Assembly: GCA_030789695.1 (NCBI GenBank)
Contig: CM061138.1
Location: forward strand, 12,038,214-12,102,213
Length of the DNA stretch: 64,000 bases
Direction: 5' to 3'
DNA from: Scilla litardierei
Taxonomy: Eukaryota; Streptophyta; Magnoliopsida; Asparagales; Asparagaceae
Below the pieces are notes generated by a model. That model was given only the letters and a program-made list of their open reading frames with translations, was not told where the DNA came from and ran no database searches. Made by a program: the position numbers and the translations under genes. Below, in pieces: positions 53,206 to 61,700 of the stretch; positions within the stretch are counted from its first letter, which is position 1; the number at the start of each line of letters is the position of its first letter.

Positions 53206-54880
53206 CCTCTTTTAAGGCCCACCTGGCCTCACATATCCGGGTCTTCCTCCGCCTGTCGGTGCCCCTCCTGCAGCACCCGACTGTCCTCCGGGAACAATTT
53301 GTGGTCAGGGAAACTGCCCTCCAAACGCCCATCTGGCGCGGCGCTCATCCGCCAACATGTCCTCTACTGTCTGCGCCAGCTCCATCTGCTCCTTCAATCT
53401 ACGAGGTCTGAGAGTACGGAACTCAGACCTAATGGTAGGTTTCAATCCATCCGTGAAAAAACCTTCTAAAGACTCTGCAGGCATCCCGCGCACCCTACTA
53501 GTGAGTACATCATACTGCTTAATATAGTCGCGTACCGTCCCAACCTGCCTCAAGGCATGCAGCTGCTCGTAAGCTCCCCCGCCTGAGAATCTCTGAATTA
53601 GTGTAATAACGCCTCCTTGAACCCGTCCCAGGTCCTCAGACGTCTCTACTGCTCCCTCCACCTCCACCAATTTAGGGCCTCTCCCTCCAAACAGAGTGCA
53701 ACCGCCTGCAGCCTCCCCCCTCTGTCAGCTTGGCCTTCTCAAAATACCTCTCCGCCTTGTAGATCCACCCCGTGGCATCACTACCCTCGAATAAGGTCAT
53801 CTTGAGCTTCCGTATGCGGTCATCCGCACGTGGATCCCCTCCGTCAACACGATCCAGACACTGCTGACGTTGGTGATCTCCAAATCTGCCCCTTTCCTGA
53901 CCCCACCGCATATCCTCCCTCCTGACTCGCTCATCCTCCTCATACTCCTCATCATGGTAGCTGATAAGGTCCTCGTACTCTGGGTCATGCATCTTAGCTC
54001 GTCGGTGTCTTTCTAGGGCCCAATCATCGTCCTCGTAGTCCTCCGGATCTCGTGCACCACACGTGCGCCCCTCCCGGACCTCGAAATCCCCCTGCGATAA
54101 GCAGGGGGTCCTCGGAGTCCGCGCGGCCCGTCAGAGGTCGACGGGTGCCCTGACGGGCCCGTCGACCCTCGGTGACCCCCTGCAGGGTTCGCTCGCCTCC
54201 GACGGCCCCGTAAGGGGGTCGCCCGCCTCCGGCGGCCCCGTAAGGGGGTCGCCCGCCTCCGGCGGCCCCTCCTGGGGCTCGCCAGCCCTCGGCGGCCCCC
54301 AGGGGGGTCGCCCTCCACCCGCGACCCCCTGCAGGGTCACGGCATCTCGGCGCCCCATTGGGGGGTCGCCCGCTTCCCGCAAACCCCCGGGGGTCGCCGA
54401 CTGTCCGCAGCCCCAGGGAGGCCGCCAGGGGTTCGACAGCCCCCTGGCGCCCCTCTAAGGCTGCCGCGCGCGCCTTCCGTCGCCGCCGCATCGGTTGATC
54501 CTCCTCGGAGCTCTCCCCTAGGGTTTCGGAGAGATCCTCCTGTCAGTCGTCGCCGTCGAGATCCTGATCTGGATCTACTCCTCCCATGATCACCCCCTCA
54601 TGATTGGGGATCATTGTCGCCTTCCCTTTTGCTCGTAGATCTGATTGGTGGTTCAAATATGAGATTGCTCCTTCCCTCGATTGTGAGATCTGAGGCGCGG
54701 TTAGGTTTTGAGCCATAAAGTGGGTGAGCATCTCCTTCATTTGTTCCAGATTCTCCTTTAGATCAGATCTGAGATCAGATCTGACAGCGGTGACCTGCTC
54801 GATGAGATCCGTCGTTTCTTTCTTCCTCTCGACGATTTCCGCATCTAGCCTTTCCTCGAAAGATTTTGTCGTAGATGGTC
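53206..54880 (-). pseudogene. Gag of the chromovirus (coil, Gly/Arg repeats, capsid)
   Basis: The N-terminal coil (about 54870-54700, broken frame; 54740-54543 MKEMLTHFMAQNLTAPQIS) is followed by the GC-rich repeat domain (54080-54430). Minus 53992-53672 reads DPEYEDLISYHDEEYEEDER, then KLKMTLFEGSDATGWIYKAE and RYFEKAKLTE (capsid). Minus 53670-53305 reads YEQLHALRQVGTVRDYIKQY, FFTDGLKPTIRSEFRTLRPR and QMELAQTVEDMLADERRARW. Same domain order as the gags at 5135-6978 and 9990-19735. Confidence 0.85.
54080..54430 (-). repeat. 30-bp GC-rich repeats in chromovirus gag
   Basis: The unit GCCTCCGGCGGCCCCGTAAG plus GGGGTCGCCC is exactly 30 bp and occurs about three times at 54195-54285, with degenerate copies on both sides. 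On the minus strand it encodes a 10-residue repeat (GRRRRATPLR in one frame, GPPEAGDPLT in another). The other frames are open too, because stop codons are avoided by composition. Confidence 0.88.
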
Positions 54881-54900
54881 TGTTGCTGCCATTGAATCAG

Positions 54901-54916
54901 GGCTCTGTTACCAAAT
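54901..54916 (-). other. Primer-binding site of the chromovirus (initiator tRNA-Met)
   Basis: Minus strand AATTTGGTAACAGAGCC borders the LTR at 54917; one base differs from the standard TTTGGTATCAGAGCC. Confidence 0.85.
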
Positions 54917-55279
54917 TGATACGGACTATGGTCGATTTGGTGGAATTTGGGGTTTTTTATTGAAATGGGGAATAGGGTTACAAGGATAAATGGCCTATTT
55001 GAGAGAGTTGGCCCCTCTCCTAGCTTTTGCTAAGGGAAAAGCCTAAAACTCTCTTCTAGATCTCCTCGAAGAACTCTAGGAAATATCAAAAGACGGCTAC
55101 AATAATCAATACTCTAACACTAGCCCCACGCCATCACTTATATAATGCTTAGGTGTGGTGCGTACAGCAAGCAACAACAAAACTAGTAATGCATAAAAAA
55201 GTTTTTCCAAATCGTCGATGCGCCTAGCAATTACTCCTTCGTCTTCTTGCGCCTCCTCTCTTATGTGATAATCGTATCA
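54917..55279 (-). repeat. 5' LTR of the chromovirus
   Basis: 363 bp, TGATACGGACTATGG to AATCGTATCA, followed by the target duplication CAATC. Confidence 0.95.
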
Positions 55280-55284
55280 CAATC

Positions 55285-57044
55285 TCACAACCAAATGAAA
55301 TCAAGGTCGAATCCAACAAAAGGTAAACAAAACTAGTCTTTTGGCTACATGAAACCAAAAAGAAATGAAGAGAGGAAAAGGATACTACTTACCTAGTTAG
55401 GATTCAGATGCTTGCTCAGATCTAGCACCACCTCTCAAACTCTCCTTTAAACTTAGGGTTTGCGTGGAGAAGGTAAGGTCTTGTTTATATAAAATGGGTC
55501 TAATTGTGTCGGGTTGTGAACAAGTCAATCTGAATTGAGCTCATAATTCTTATTTTTAAATGGATTAAATTTTGGGTTTAAAAGACCCAAAACATGACCC
55601 ACTAACAAATTGGTGCAAGCTTTACACTTGACTCCTAAGCTTTATATGTTTTCACTCATGTATACTAAATTCTAATAGATTTAAGCTTTATGTATCCATT
55701 ACTAATAAGCTTTAAATGGCATGTGAATTAAAGTCAAATCAAAATATCTTTTTATTCTTATATCAACAACAACACGGTGGTTATTTAATAATAATTTTAA
55801 ATTTTAAATATTAAACTCACTCTTAAACTTATATTTATATTAATTTTTAACAACAATAACCTAATTGAAAAGTAGGTGAAACCATCAAAACAACCAAAGA
55901 GATCAAAACCATAATTTCAAGGAAGGAGCAATTTCTAAAGCGAAATCAAATTCTCAACCCTTGATTAAGGCATGACACATTGAGCATAGTGTACACTGTA
56001 TCTAGACATTTATTCTAATGATATCATCTTTGACTTCCCGAGCGGTAATGTTTACCAGTACAGTTTGTCATGGTTCCTCCCTCATGCTAGTTATGATTTA
56101 TTCTTTGAGGTCATATGAATTCTTCTAGATCAGAGACCCTCTTATTACATATATATGATAAGGGACCATTCCCTTAGAACTTGGGGGTATCATGTCACTC
56201 TTTATATATCATTACATCTCTTAACTCGATGTCCCATAATCATCAAGAGGATTTGTTTCGATGGCGAATTTCCAAACAAGATGACGACGACTGAGAATCA
56301 TCAAGAGGAGCTGTTTTGGTAGCGAAATTCCAAACATGAAAATGTCCTTACTGCATTTTTATTCATCACATAGATAATAGCACCCCCTAAAATCAGCCCG
56401 TCTTTTCCATGACTTTTCCACCATGCCAATATCAGAAAATTAGCACTTCAATCCAAATGTTGAAAGGTATAGTTGGATTTAGAACCGAATGAATATGCTC
56501 CCACGCAGTATCATCATTGGATATTGACAGCATTATTGTTTGTAGCCATCTCCCAACTTCAATTTTCAAATTTGGTCTAGAAGTAGACCTACAAGTGAAC
56601 TAGTACTTGAATTCTATTCAACCAATACACATCAAATGTTTCAACTTTTAAAAAACCTATCCATTTCATTTGTAAATCCACCAATTATAGTTCTCTCAAA
56701 ACAGTATGGCAATTTTATGTGAAACGGTTACAGAGCATGAATTCTAAACTTAACAAGGAGTTACAATACAATAAACTGAAACAAGCAAATGCATCCATAG
56801 TTTGGCCGTAACAATAGAATCCTTAACTGATAAAAGGGCCACATTAAAGACCAGTAAAATTGGAACATCCATTGAACGCCATTTAATGTATCATAAGCAT
56901 GTCAGATCGTATCTTGATCAAATAATTCAACAAGTGGGCAGAAAACATTCATCTAAATAATGTGTCATAAATATTTCAGTAGAATATCTGTACAATCCAT
57001 TTGCACGTGGAAACAATAGGTGCAACATACTAGAAAAAGCTCAC
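55285..57044. other. hAT-like remainder, copia LTR end and intron
   Basis: 55285 to about 55963 is the right part of the hAT-like fragment, about 55963-56022 the copia LTR end, about 56040-56201 a partial repeat shared with 44637-44797. From about 56220 to 57044 it is plain AT-rich intron ending at the donor GTGAGC of the 57045 exon. No reading frame of interest. Confidence 0.55.
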
Positions 57045-57287
57045 CTGTAGACGTTTACCAATAGCAACAAAAGGCTGGACATCACCTCGAGTGCCGACGA
57101 TAAGAATAACTATCTGTAGAGGAGGTATATACTGGAGGTCGGTTGGCTCTAGATGTTCTTCGTCAGCAGCTTCGGCATGAGTATCTGCAGGACCAGCATC
57201 AATTGATAAAGGTTCGATGTTGCTAGGAACCTGAACTTCCACCGTTCCATCATCTTTCACCGTAGCTATTCGATTTAGCATCTTAAG
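57045..57287 (-). CDS. UGT80A2: UGT80A exon with the GTRGDVQP glycosyltransferase motif
   Basis: This 243-bp exon is exactly 81 codons. It starts LKMLNRIATVKDDGTVE, runs through an acidic variable stretch, and ends LQYIPPLQIVILIVGTRGDV followed by QPFVAIGKRLQ. GTRGDVQPFVAIGKRL is the hallmark N-terminal loop of GT28-like sterol glucosyltransferases, next to the acceptor-binding cleft. The acceptor is GTACAG before CTTAAGATG and the donor is CTACAG followed by GTGAGC. There are no stops or frame changes. The intron on its 3' side is 12.6 kb and holds a copia, a hAT-like fragment and a chromodomain gypsy nested in each other. Confidence 0.93.
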
Positions 57288-57600
57288 CTGTACCACCAGG
57301 AGAGTGAAACCAACAAAGTCAAAAGAAACATCATAAATTGTATAGCTTGCTTGTGCATGTAAAGATTTTGCAAGAAGATCCAGAAAATTAGAATAAAAAG
57401 AGTTGATGAATCAAAACTCAAGAAAATACATGGAATAGGATCATGCTAATTCAAATAACAAAATAACCAGTAATGTTAGCATCAGATCTATATAAGTGAT
57501 AGATAACCATTGATCAATATATGGTTAATCAATGACCTTACCAGACAAAGAGTGATCCCAAAGTAGTAGTTACACAATAGCAGTATTAGACAGAAGAGTA

Positions 57601-58485
57601 TGAAACGGGTGGCGGTGCGTCGAACGTGGACAGTGCGTCGAACACAGACAGTGCGTTGAATGCGGACAATGCAGCGAATAAGGATGTGGTCTCATTTGGA
57701 AATGATTTAATGAGAGAATCGGGTCATTTAATGGGCGAATAATATTAATACTTTATTTGGTAATATTTTAAATAGTGAGGGTGATTTAGTCATTTTAAGT
57801 AATTACCTAATTAGTGAGAGTATTATTATCAATAACGGTGGAGAGGAGATGGGGAGGGGATGTTGATTTTGAGAGAAGACTGATATTAGAGGTGAGATTA
57901 TCCCGCGTTCTTCGAGAGAGTGTGGACGTCCTCTATAACTAACGTCTTGGGAGAGCGACCAACTCTTCAATTCTGGTCAGTTATCTTTATATTTTTTAGT
58001 TTTTATCTAATAAAAATCAGTTTCTTGCCTTGGTTCCTATCAATTTGGATACTGATGGGGGTTCGGTAAACGTGGACAGTGCGACGAACGCAAACGGTGC
58101 GAGAATGCGGACAATGCGGCGAACAGGGACGTGATCTCATCTGAAAATGATTTAATAAGAGAATCGTGTCATTTAATGAGAGAACAATATTAGGACTTTA
58201 TTTGGCAATATTTTAAATAGGAAGGGTGATTTAGTTCTTTTGATAATTACCTAATTAGTGAGAGTATTATTATAAATAACTGAGGAGAAGAGATGGGGAG
58301 GGGATGTTGATTTTGAGAGAATATTGATATTAGAGGTGAGATTATCCTCGTTCTTCAAAAGAGTGCGGACGTCCTCTATAACTGGTGTCTTGGGAGAGCG
58401 ACCACATCTTCAATTGTGGCGAGTTTATCTTTATATTTTCAGTTTTTATCTAATAAAAATCAGTTCTTTGCCTTGGTTCCTATCA
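57601..58485 (+). mobile_element. Two-LTR gypsy remnant with a 10-bp interior
   Basis: LTR 57601-58042 and LTR 58053-58485 are about 430-440 bp direct repeats (CGTGGACAGTGCG, GAACGCGGACAATGC-like starts; TTGGTTCCTATCA ends) separated only by ATTTGGATAC, a primer-site relic. Flanks GAGTA (57596-57600) and GATTA (58486-58490) are a probable target duplication with one change. Each LTR carries GTGYGGACGTCCTC and GTCTTGGGAGAGCGACCA, shared with the LTR at 9617. It lies in the first visible intron, antisense to UGT80A. Confidence 0.88.
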
Positions 58486-58490
58486 GATTA

Positions 58491-59492
58491 ATAAAGGAAG
58501 GAATAATCCAAGATCCCTTAAAGATTGACACAATTAATGACAACTTTGGCAGCTCACTGCTTTAAAATGTATACAAATGCAACGTGATAGACACCAAATG
58601 GTAGGCACCAAAAATGATATTTGCAGTTATTGAGTTTCCTGTGAGGAAGCAACTGTTTAGAAATTTAATGAAAATACAATTACTAAATCCATGTGTTACC
58701 GTGATGAACTTAGATTCTCTACATGCAAAGGGAGAAGTACATATAGTGCGACTTCTCAACTTTGCCATCAACAAGCTAATGTTAATTAAGAGTAGCGTAA
58801 TTTGTCAGCTAGTTATTTCTATTGACACAGTGAATGATGAACTAAGATTAAGGCCTCCAGCAGCATCCTAGGATCGCCTAATTCTAGAGATCAGATTATC
58901 CTATAACATGCCTCAGGTGTAAGAGTAAGTACCTCTACTCTTCCAATTTCTCTAGCCTGATTTTGGAAATTGAGTATAAAAATCACATTAGTTTTTTTAG
59001 TTATATTGATGAAAAAAATTAATGAAAGTAAAAAATAAAAAGTGAAAGTAAGAGCATAACCCAAATCAAACAGAATGAACAGAATAGAGAACGACATCAT
59101 GCAAATGAGTCAAAACTAGGAGTGCAGGACATAACAAAACTGTTGCTCAAATATGAAGATTTAGCAATTGTTTTGAGAAGTACGCATTAAGGGTTTGTTG
59201 AGGTTCTCTGTATGTAAATGCCTCTAGTAAATGTCATGATGTATAGCAATAAATTCATGCTATATTAACTATTGCAACAGCCACTGGAAACGCCTACTCA
59301 AGAATATCCAATAAGATGAAATAAACCAACCAGAGAATAGAAAATCCGAGCCAACAGAAACCAATTCTCCACATATGTAAAGCCAAGGACCACTTTTGCA
59401 ACAGAGCTAGAAATAGGCCAAAAATGTGGTCCTCAAATCATCAAATTAAGAATTCATAGTAAATTGGGGACAAAATACAAAAGGCTGCAAAC
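58491..59492. other. Ordinary intron sequence
   Basis: AT-rich with no recognised element. Ends at the donor GTTTGC of the 59493 exon. Confidence 0.55.
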
Positions 59493-59664
59493 CTTCTTTT
59501 TATCAGAAATCTTATCACCAAACAATTGCGATGCTGGATTATTGCGTAGATTTGCTCTCCGTCTTTCAGTTATTGACCTTTCCAACTTCTGTGGGGCCGT
59601 CGATGTTTCTGATATTTCTGCATCCTTTGTTCCTTCAGGCATAGTACTTGATCTAGATAGATTC
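59493..59664 (-). CDS. UGT80A2: UGT80A exon (N-terminal, Ser/charged linker)
   Basis: This 172-bp exon encodes the variable N-terminal region before the catalytic fold, including SRSSTMPEG, KLERSITERR and NPASQLFGDKISDKKK. The family has the equivalent order: an 'SR..TMP.EG' segment, a 'LE(D)KSKTER' segment and 'DDKIS..KK'. The acceptor is TTGACAG just 5' of GAATCTATC, and the exon ends AAGAAG before donor GTTTGC. It starts in phase 2, so a further coding exon must lie upstream, to the right of 59664; none was found. The methionine in STMPEG is a conceivable internal start, but family length makes that unlikely. The left border is firm because it joins exactly to the next exon as KKK-LKMLNR. 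Confidence 0.85.
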
Positions 59665-60116
59665 CTGTCAATGATCACTGAATAAAAAGGCTTAATAAGC
59701 TGCATGGCACACCAAGTTACACCCTCTTCAGTAAACAAAAAACAAACACATTATCATCTCACTTCACCGTTGACAGTTACATACAATGGGTTGGTATTAA
59801 CCATCAATAAAGCATCCATATTCTTCACCATTGCACTCTTTTATCCCATCATGAACATCACCCAGATGAGAGAATGATAGTCTAGCATGATATAATATGT
59901 AAAACAACCGCTCAGAGTTTTAAGAGTTTTTTGTAAAAAGGACGTTGAAGATTAAGTAAACTGGACAATTATGAGGTAAATTAAGAGAGCAAAACAAACA
60001 CACAACTTTTATTATTTAATAATAAAGAGAACAAAATTTTGAAATTGACTTTGCATAATTATAAGCTAAAGAGTAATGTTTGCTGCATGAATAATTGTGT
60101 TTACTTATTAGCGTAA
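59665..60116. other. Intron upstream of the 59664 exon
   Basis: AT-rich. Contains TTTTTATTCAG (minus) near the acceptor. No further UGT80A exon recognised. Confidence 0.5.
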
Positions 60117-61250
60117 TGATAGATCTGTAATTTTGGTCCGATATGGCCGTTTTTGTAATTTTCGGATTTCTTGGGGCATTTTTGTAATTTTCAGGTCTTT
60201 TTTGTAATTTGTTGTTTTCAGTTTATTATTTATAAGTGTCTAGGGGGATTAGATAGACTCATGCTTGATTATTGTGAAAAAAACTTGTTTGAGGTGAGAT
60301 TATTTCTCTTTTCATTGGAGAGCACGGCTCCTTTTCGAATCAATGGCGTGGGAGAGCGAAACCCTCTCAAAAGGTCTCATCTTTATCCTTGTACCCTTTA
60401 TTTTCAGTTTATTCTCAATAAAAGTCCCTCTTTTATCCCAAATCTTCTCTCTAAAACCCTAAAAATCCCAACTTTCTTATCAAAATCCCAACTTTCTATC
60501 AAAACCCTAACTTTCTACCCCAAAACCCATAAAAATCCTATCAAGTGGTATCAGAGCTTCGATCTTGGCACCCATGACGGAAAAGAAAGAAAAGAAATCT
60601 TAGAAGCAACTCTTTTAGGAGTTGAGGGAAGCACTTGATGATGAAAATACCGAGAACACGGCGGTGGAGGTAAGGAAAAATGCGGAATTTCTGGAGGGCG
60701 GCAAACTAGATCCGGCAAACTAGATCCGGCTTCAGATCTGAAACCTAACGACGACGCCGACCCAGATCTGAAGACCAAGATCATAGATCTGAAGATCTCC
60801 AGCTCGGATCTACCAGATTCGAAGAAAAAGATGGACGGCGAAGCAGATCTAAAGACGTCGACGTCGATCGGTGAAGATCCACTGCCAACGAAGACAGGTG
60901 ATCCCCCTCCAGTGCCGACGGACCCCCTGAGGGATGCCCCGAGTCGAGCGACTGCCCTGAGGGCCACCCCAACTCGGGCGAGCCCCCGAAGGGCCTCCGC
61001 CCAACATTTCGAGTTTCGTCGACGGCTCGTCCGATGGAATCCGGGACCGCCACCACCAGCTCGTCCGATGGAATCTGGGACCACCGCCACCAGCTTGTCT
61101 GGGACCGTCGCCACCAGCAGTACCTTCCTTTCGTCCCAGCGAACCCAACGGATCCATTTTCGCAGCCAATGGCCACCGGAGCCGTTGGAAAAGGGGATCA
61201 ACATTGTCGAGCCGCCATCGCTATAAAGGCGGCTCGATTCAGCTAATCAT
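60117..61250 (+). mobile_element. 5' end of a gypsy LTR element (LTR, primer site, gag start)
   Basis: The LTR 60117-60543 begins TGATAGATCTG and ends AAATCCTATCA. The primer site TGGTATCAGAGC at 60546-60557 is canonical. The gag ATG at 60574 (MTEKKEKK) is followed by stops, a coil (ELREALDDENTENTAVEVRK) and a Pro/Arg/Ala-rich GC-rich domain near 60890-61010, as in the other gypsy gags here. A 16-bp tandem repeat (GGCAAACTAGATCCGG) lies at about 60700-60731. No second LTR is visible before 64000, so the element is truncated or runs past the edge. Confidence 0.8.
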
Positions 61251-61700
61251 GTTGGGCAACCATCTGCCCGAGCCGGTTGAGCAGAGTCGCACTCCCGTGT
61301 CGGCTCAGCCGAGCCGCCGAAGTGAGCCGTTGACCGGCCAATGGCTGCACGGTGCGCCGTGTGCTTTTTCGGGATTTCTGGGCTATTTTCGGAGAATTTT
61401 CTACGCAGCTTCCATATTTTGACGATTCCAACCCCATTTGGAGTCCAAATTCAAAGCGAAAAGTGCCAGTACGTAGACGACTCAGCCATGAAAAGTTCAC
61501 GCTATTGTTTATAAAACTTTTCATCGCCCAGCTCGAAGTGAACGCGATGTAATCAAACTTATAGTTGACGCCATGGATAATATAAAGCACATATACGAAG
61601 TGGTAAAAGTAGGAGTCGCATGTACTATTTACGATGTCTCAGGGATGGTAGCCAGGGATCGTCAACAAACCGAGCTATTGTTAAATCCTTGGAGCAACTT
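61250..61700. other. Unassigned GC-richer sequence
   Basis: Contains CGAGCCGGTTGAGCAGAG and CGGCTCAGCCGAGCCGCCG-like text, then AT-richer sequence. It may belong to the preceding element; no domain was recognised. Confidence 0.35.

Larger units (their letters stand above)
49304..55279 (-). mobile_element. Ty3/gypsy chromovirus-type LTR retrotransposon (6.0 kb), near full length
   Basis: LTRs 49304-49665 and 54917-55279 begin TGATRCGGACTA and end AATCGTATCA. The target duplication CAATC is perfect at 49299-49303 and 55280-55284. The complete minus-strand order is primer site, gag, protease, RT, RNase H, integrase, chromodomain, polypurine tract. It is the best-preserved element of the window, with only scattered stops and frame shifts. 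It lies in the 12.6-kb UGT80A intron, sense orientation. Confidence 0.96.
49165..55963. mobile_element. hAT-like fragment inside the copia LTR (hosts the chromodomain gypsy)
   Basis: The left end CATGTTTGAGGTTGCGGGCG, with AAGTTTCGGGCGTTTC and GATTTCGGAGGGTATCAATC, resembles the right terminus of the hAT at 37430 (CAAGGTTTTAGG, TTTCGGAGGAGGGTATCG). The right end read inward is GGTTGAGAATTTGATTTCGC. The flanking LTR text duplicates around TAATTAA / TTGATTAA. Without the gypsy the fragment is about 0.8 kb with no transposase, so it would be a non-autonomous relative. Termini are mutated and the call is tentative. Confidence 0.5.
45059..56022 (-). mobile_element. Degenerate Ty1/copia element with nested hAT-like fragment and gypsy
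   Basis: The short left LTR (45059-45190) and the right LTR (from 49069, interrupted at about 49164, resuming at about 55963 to about 56022) match: TGAAA.AGCTACCAA at the start, CAAGATCTTA / AAGATCTTAG, and ACTAATTA + AAGGCATGACACATTG across the interruption. Internal minus-strand pieces are copia RNase H (45190-45900), RT (46380-46600), integrase (46985-47400), degraded gag/leader (47500-49050) and a primer-like TGGTTTCAAAGC (minus, about 49053-49064). Target duplication ambiguous (GATA core). It is old and multiply mutated. Confidence 0.75.
7741..59664 (-). other. UGT80A2: Gene body (partial) of sterol 3-beta-glucosyltransferase, UGT80A type
   Basis: Six exons on the minus strand join in phase into one reading frame of about 273 codons that I recognise as the N-terminal half of plant UDP-glucose:sterol 3-O-glucosyltransferase. 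This family makes steryl glucosides at cell membranes. Every border is GT/AG: donors GTTTGC, GTGAGC, GTATTT, GTCAGT, GTGAGT and GTGAGG, each acceptor ending in CAG. Introns, in transcription order, are 57288-59492, 44445-57044, 44230-44332 (103 bp), 8019-44058 (36,040 bp), 7799-7954 (156 bp) and one running off the left edge. The UDP-sugar-binding C-terminal half is not in the window. Retention of EIPIQRKQ and HTHVAEALKVPIH argues for UGT80A rather than UGT80B. Symbol given by family resemblance; species unknown. Confidence 0.9.

Noticed and set aside
52988..53469. Overlapping plus-strand frames of 75-142 codons
   Set aside because: Antisense of the chromovirus zinc knuckle and protease; Ser/Leu/Pro-rich shadows only.
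59664..59738. Extending the first visible UGT80A exon to the upstream ATG at 59738
   Set aside because: The extra residues (MFTEEGVTWCAM...) have no family resemblance, while an acceptor TTGACAG sits exactly where similarity begins.
60831..61226. Pro/Ala/Arg-rich 131-codon frame as a host gene
   Set aside because: It lies directly downstream of an LTR, primer site and gag start, in the GC-rich segment typical of gypsy gags in this window.
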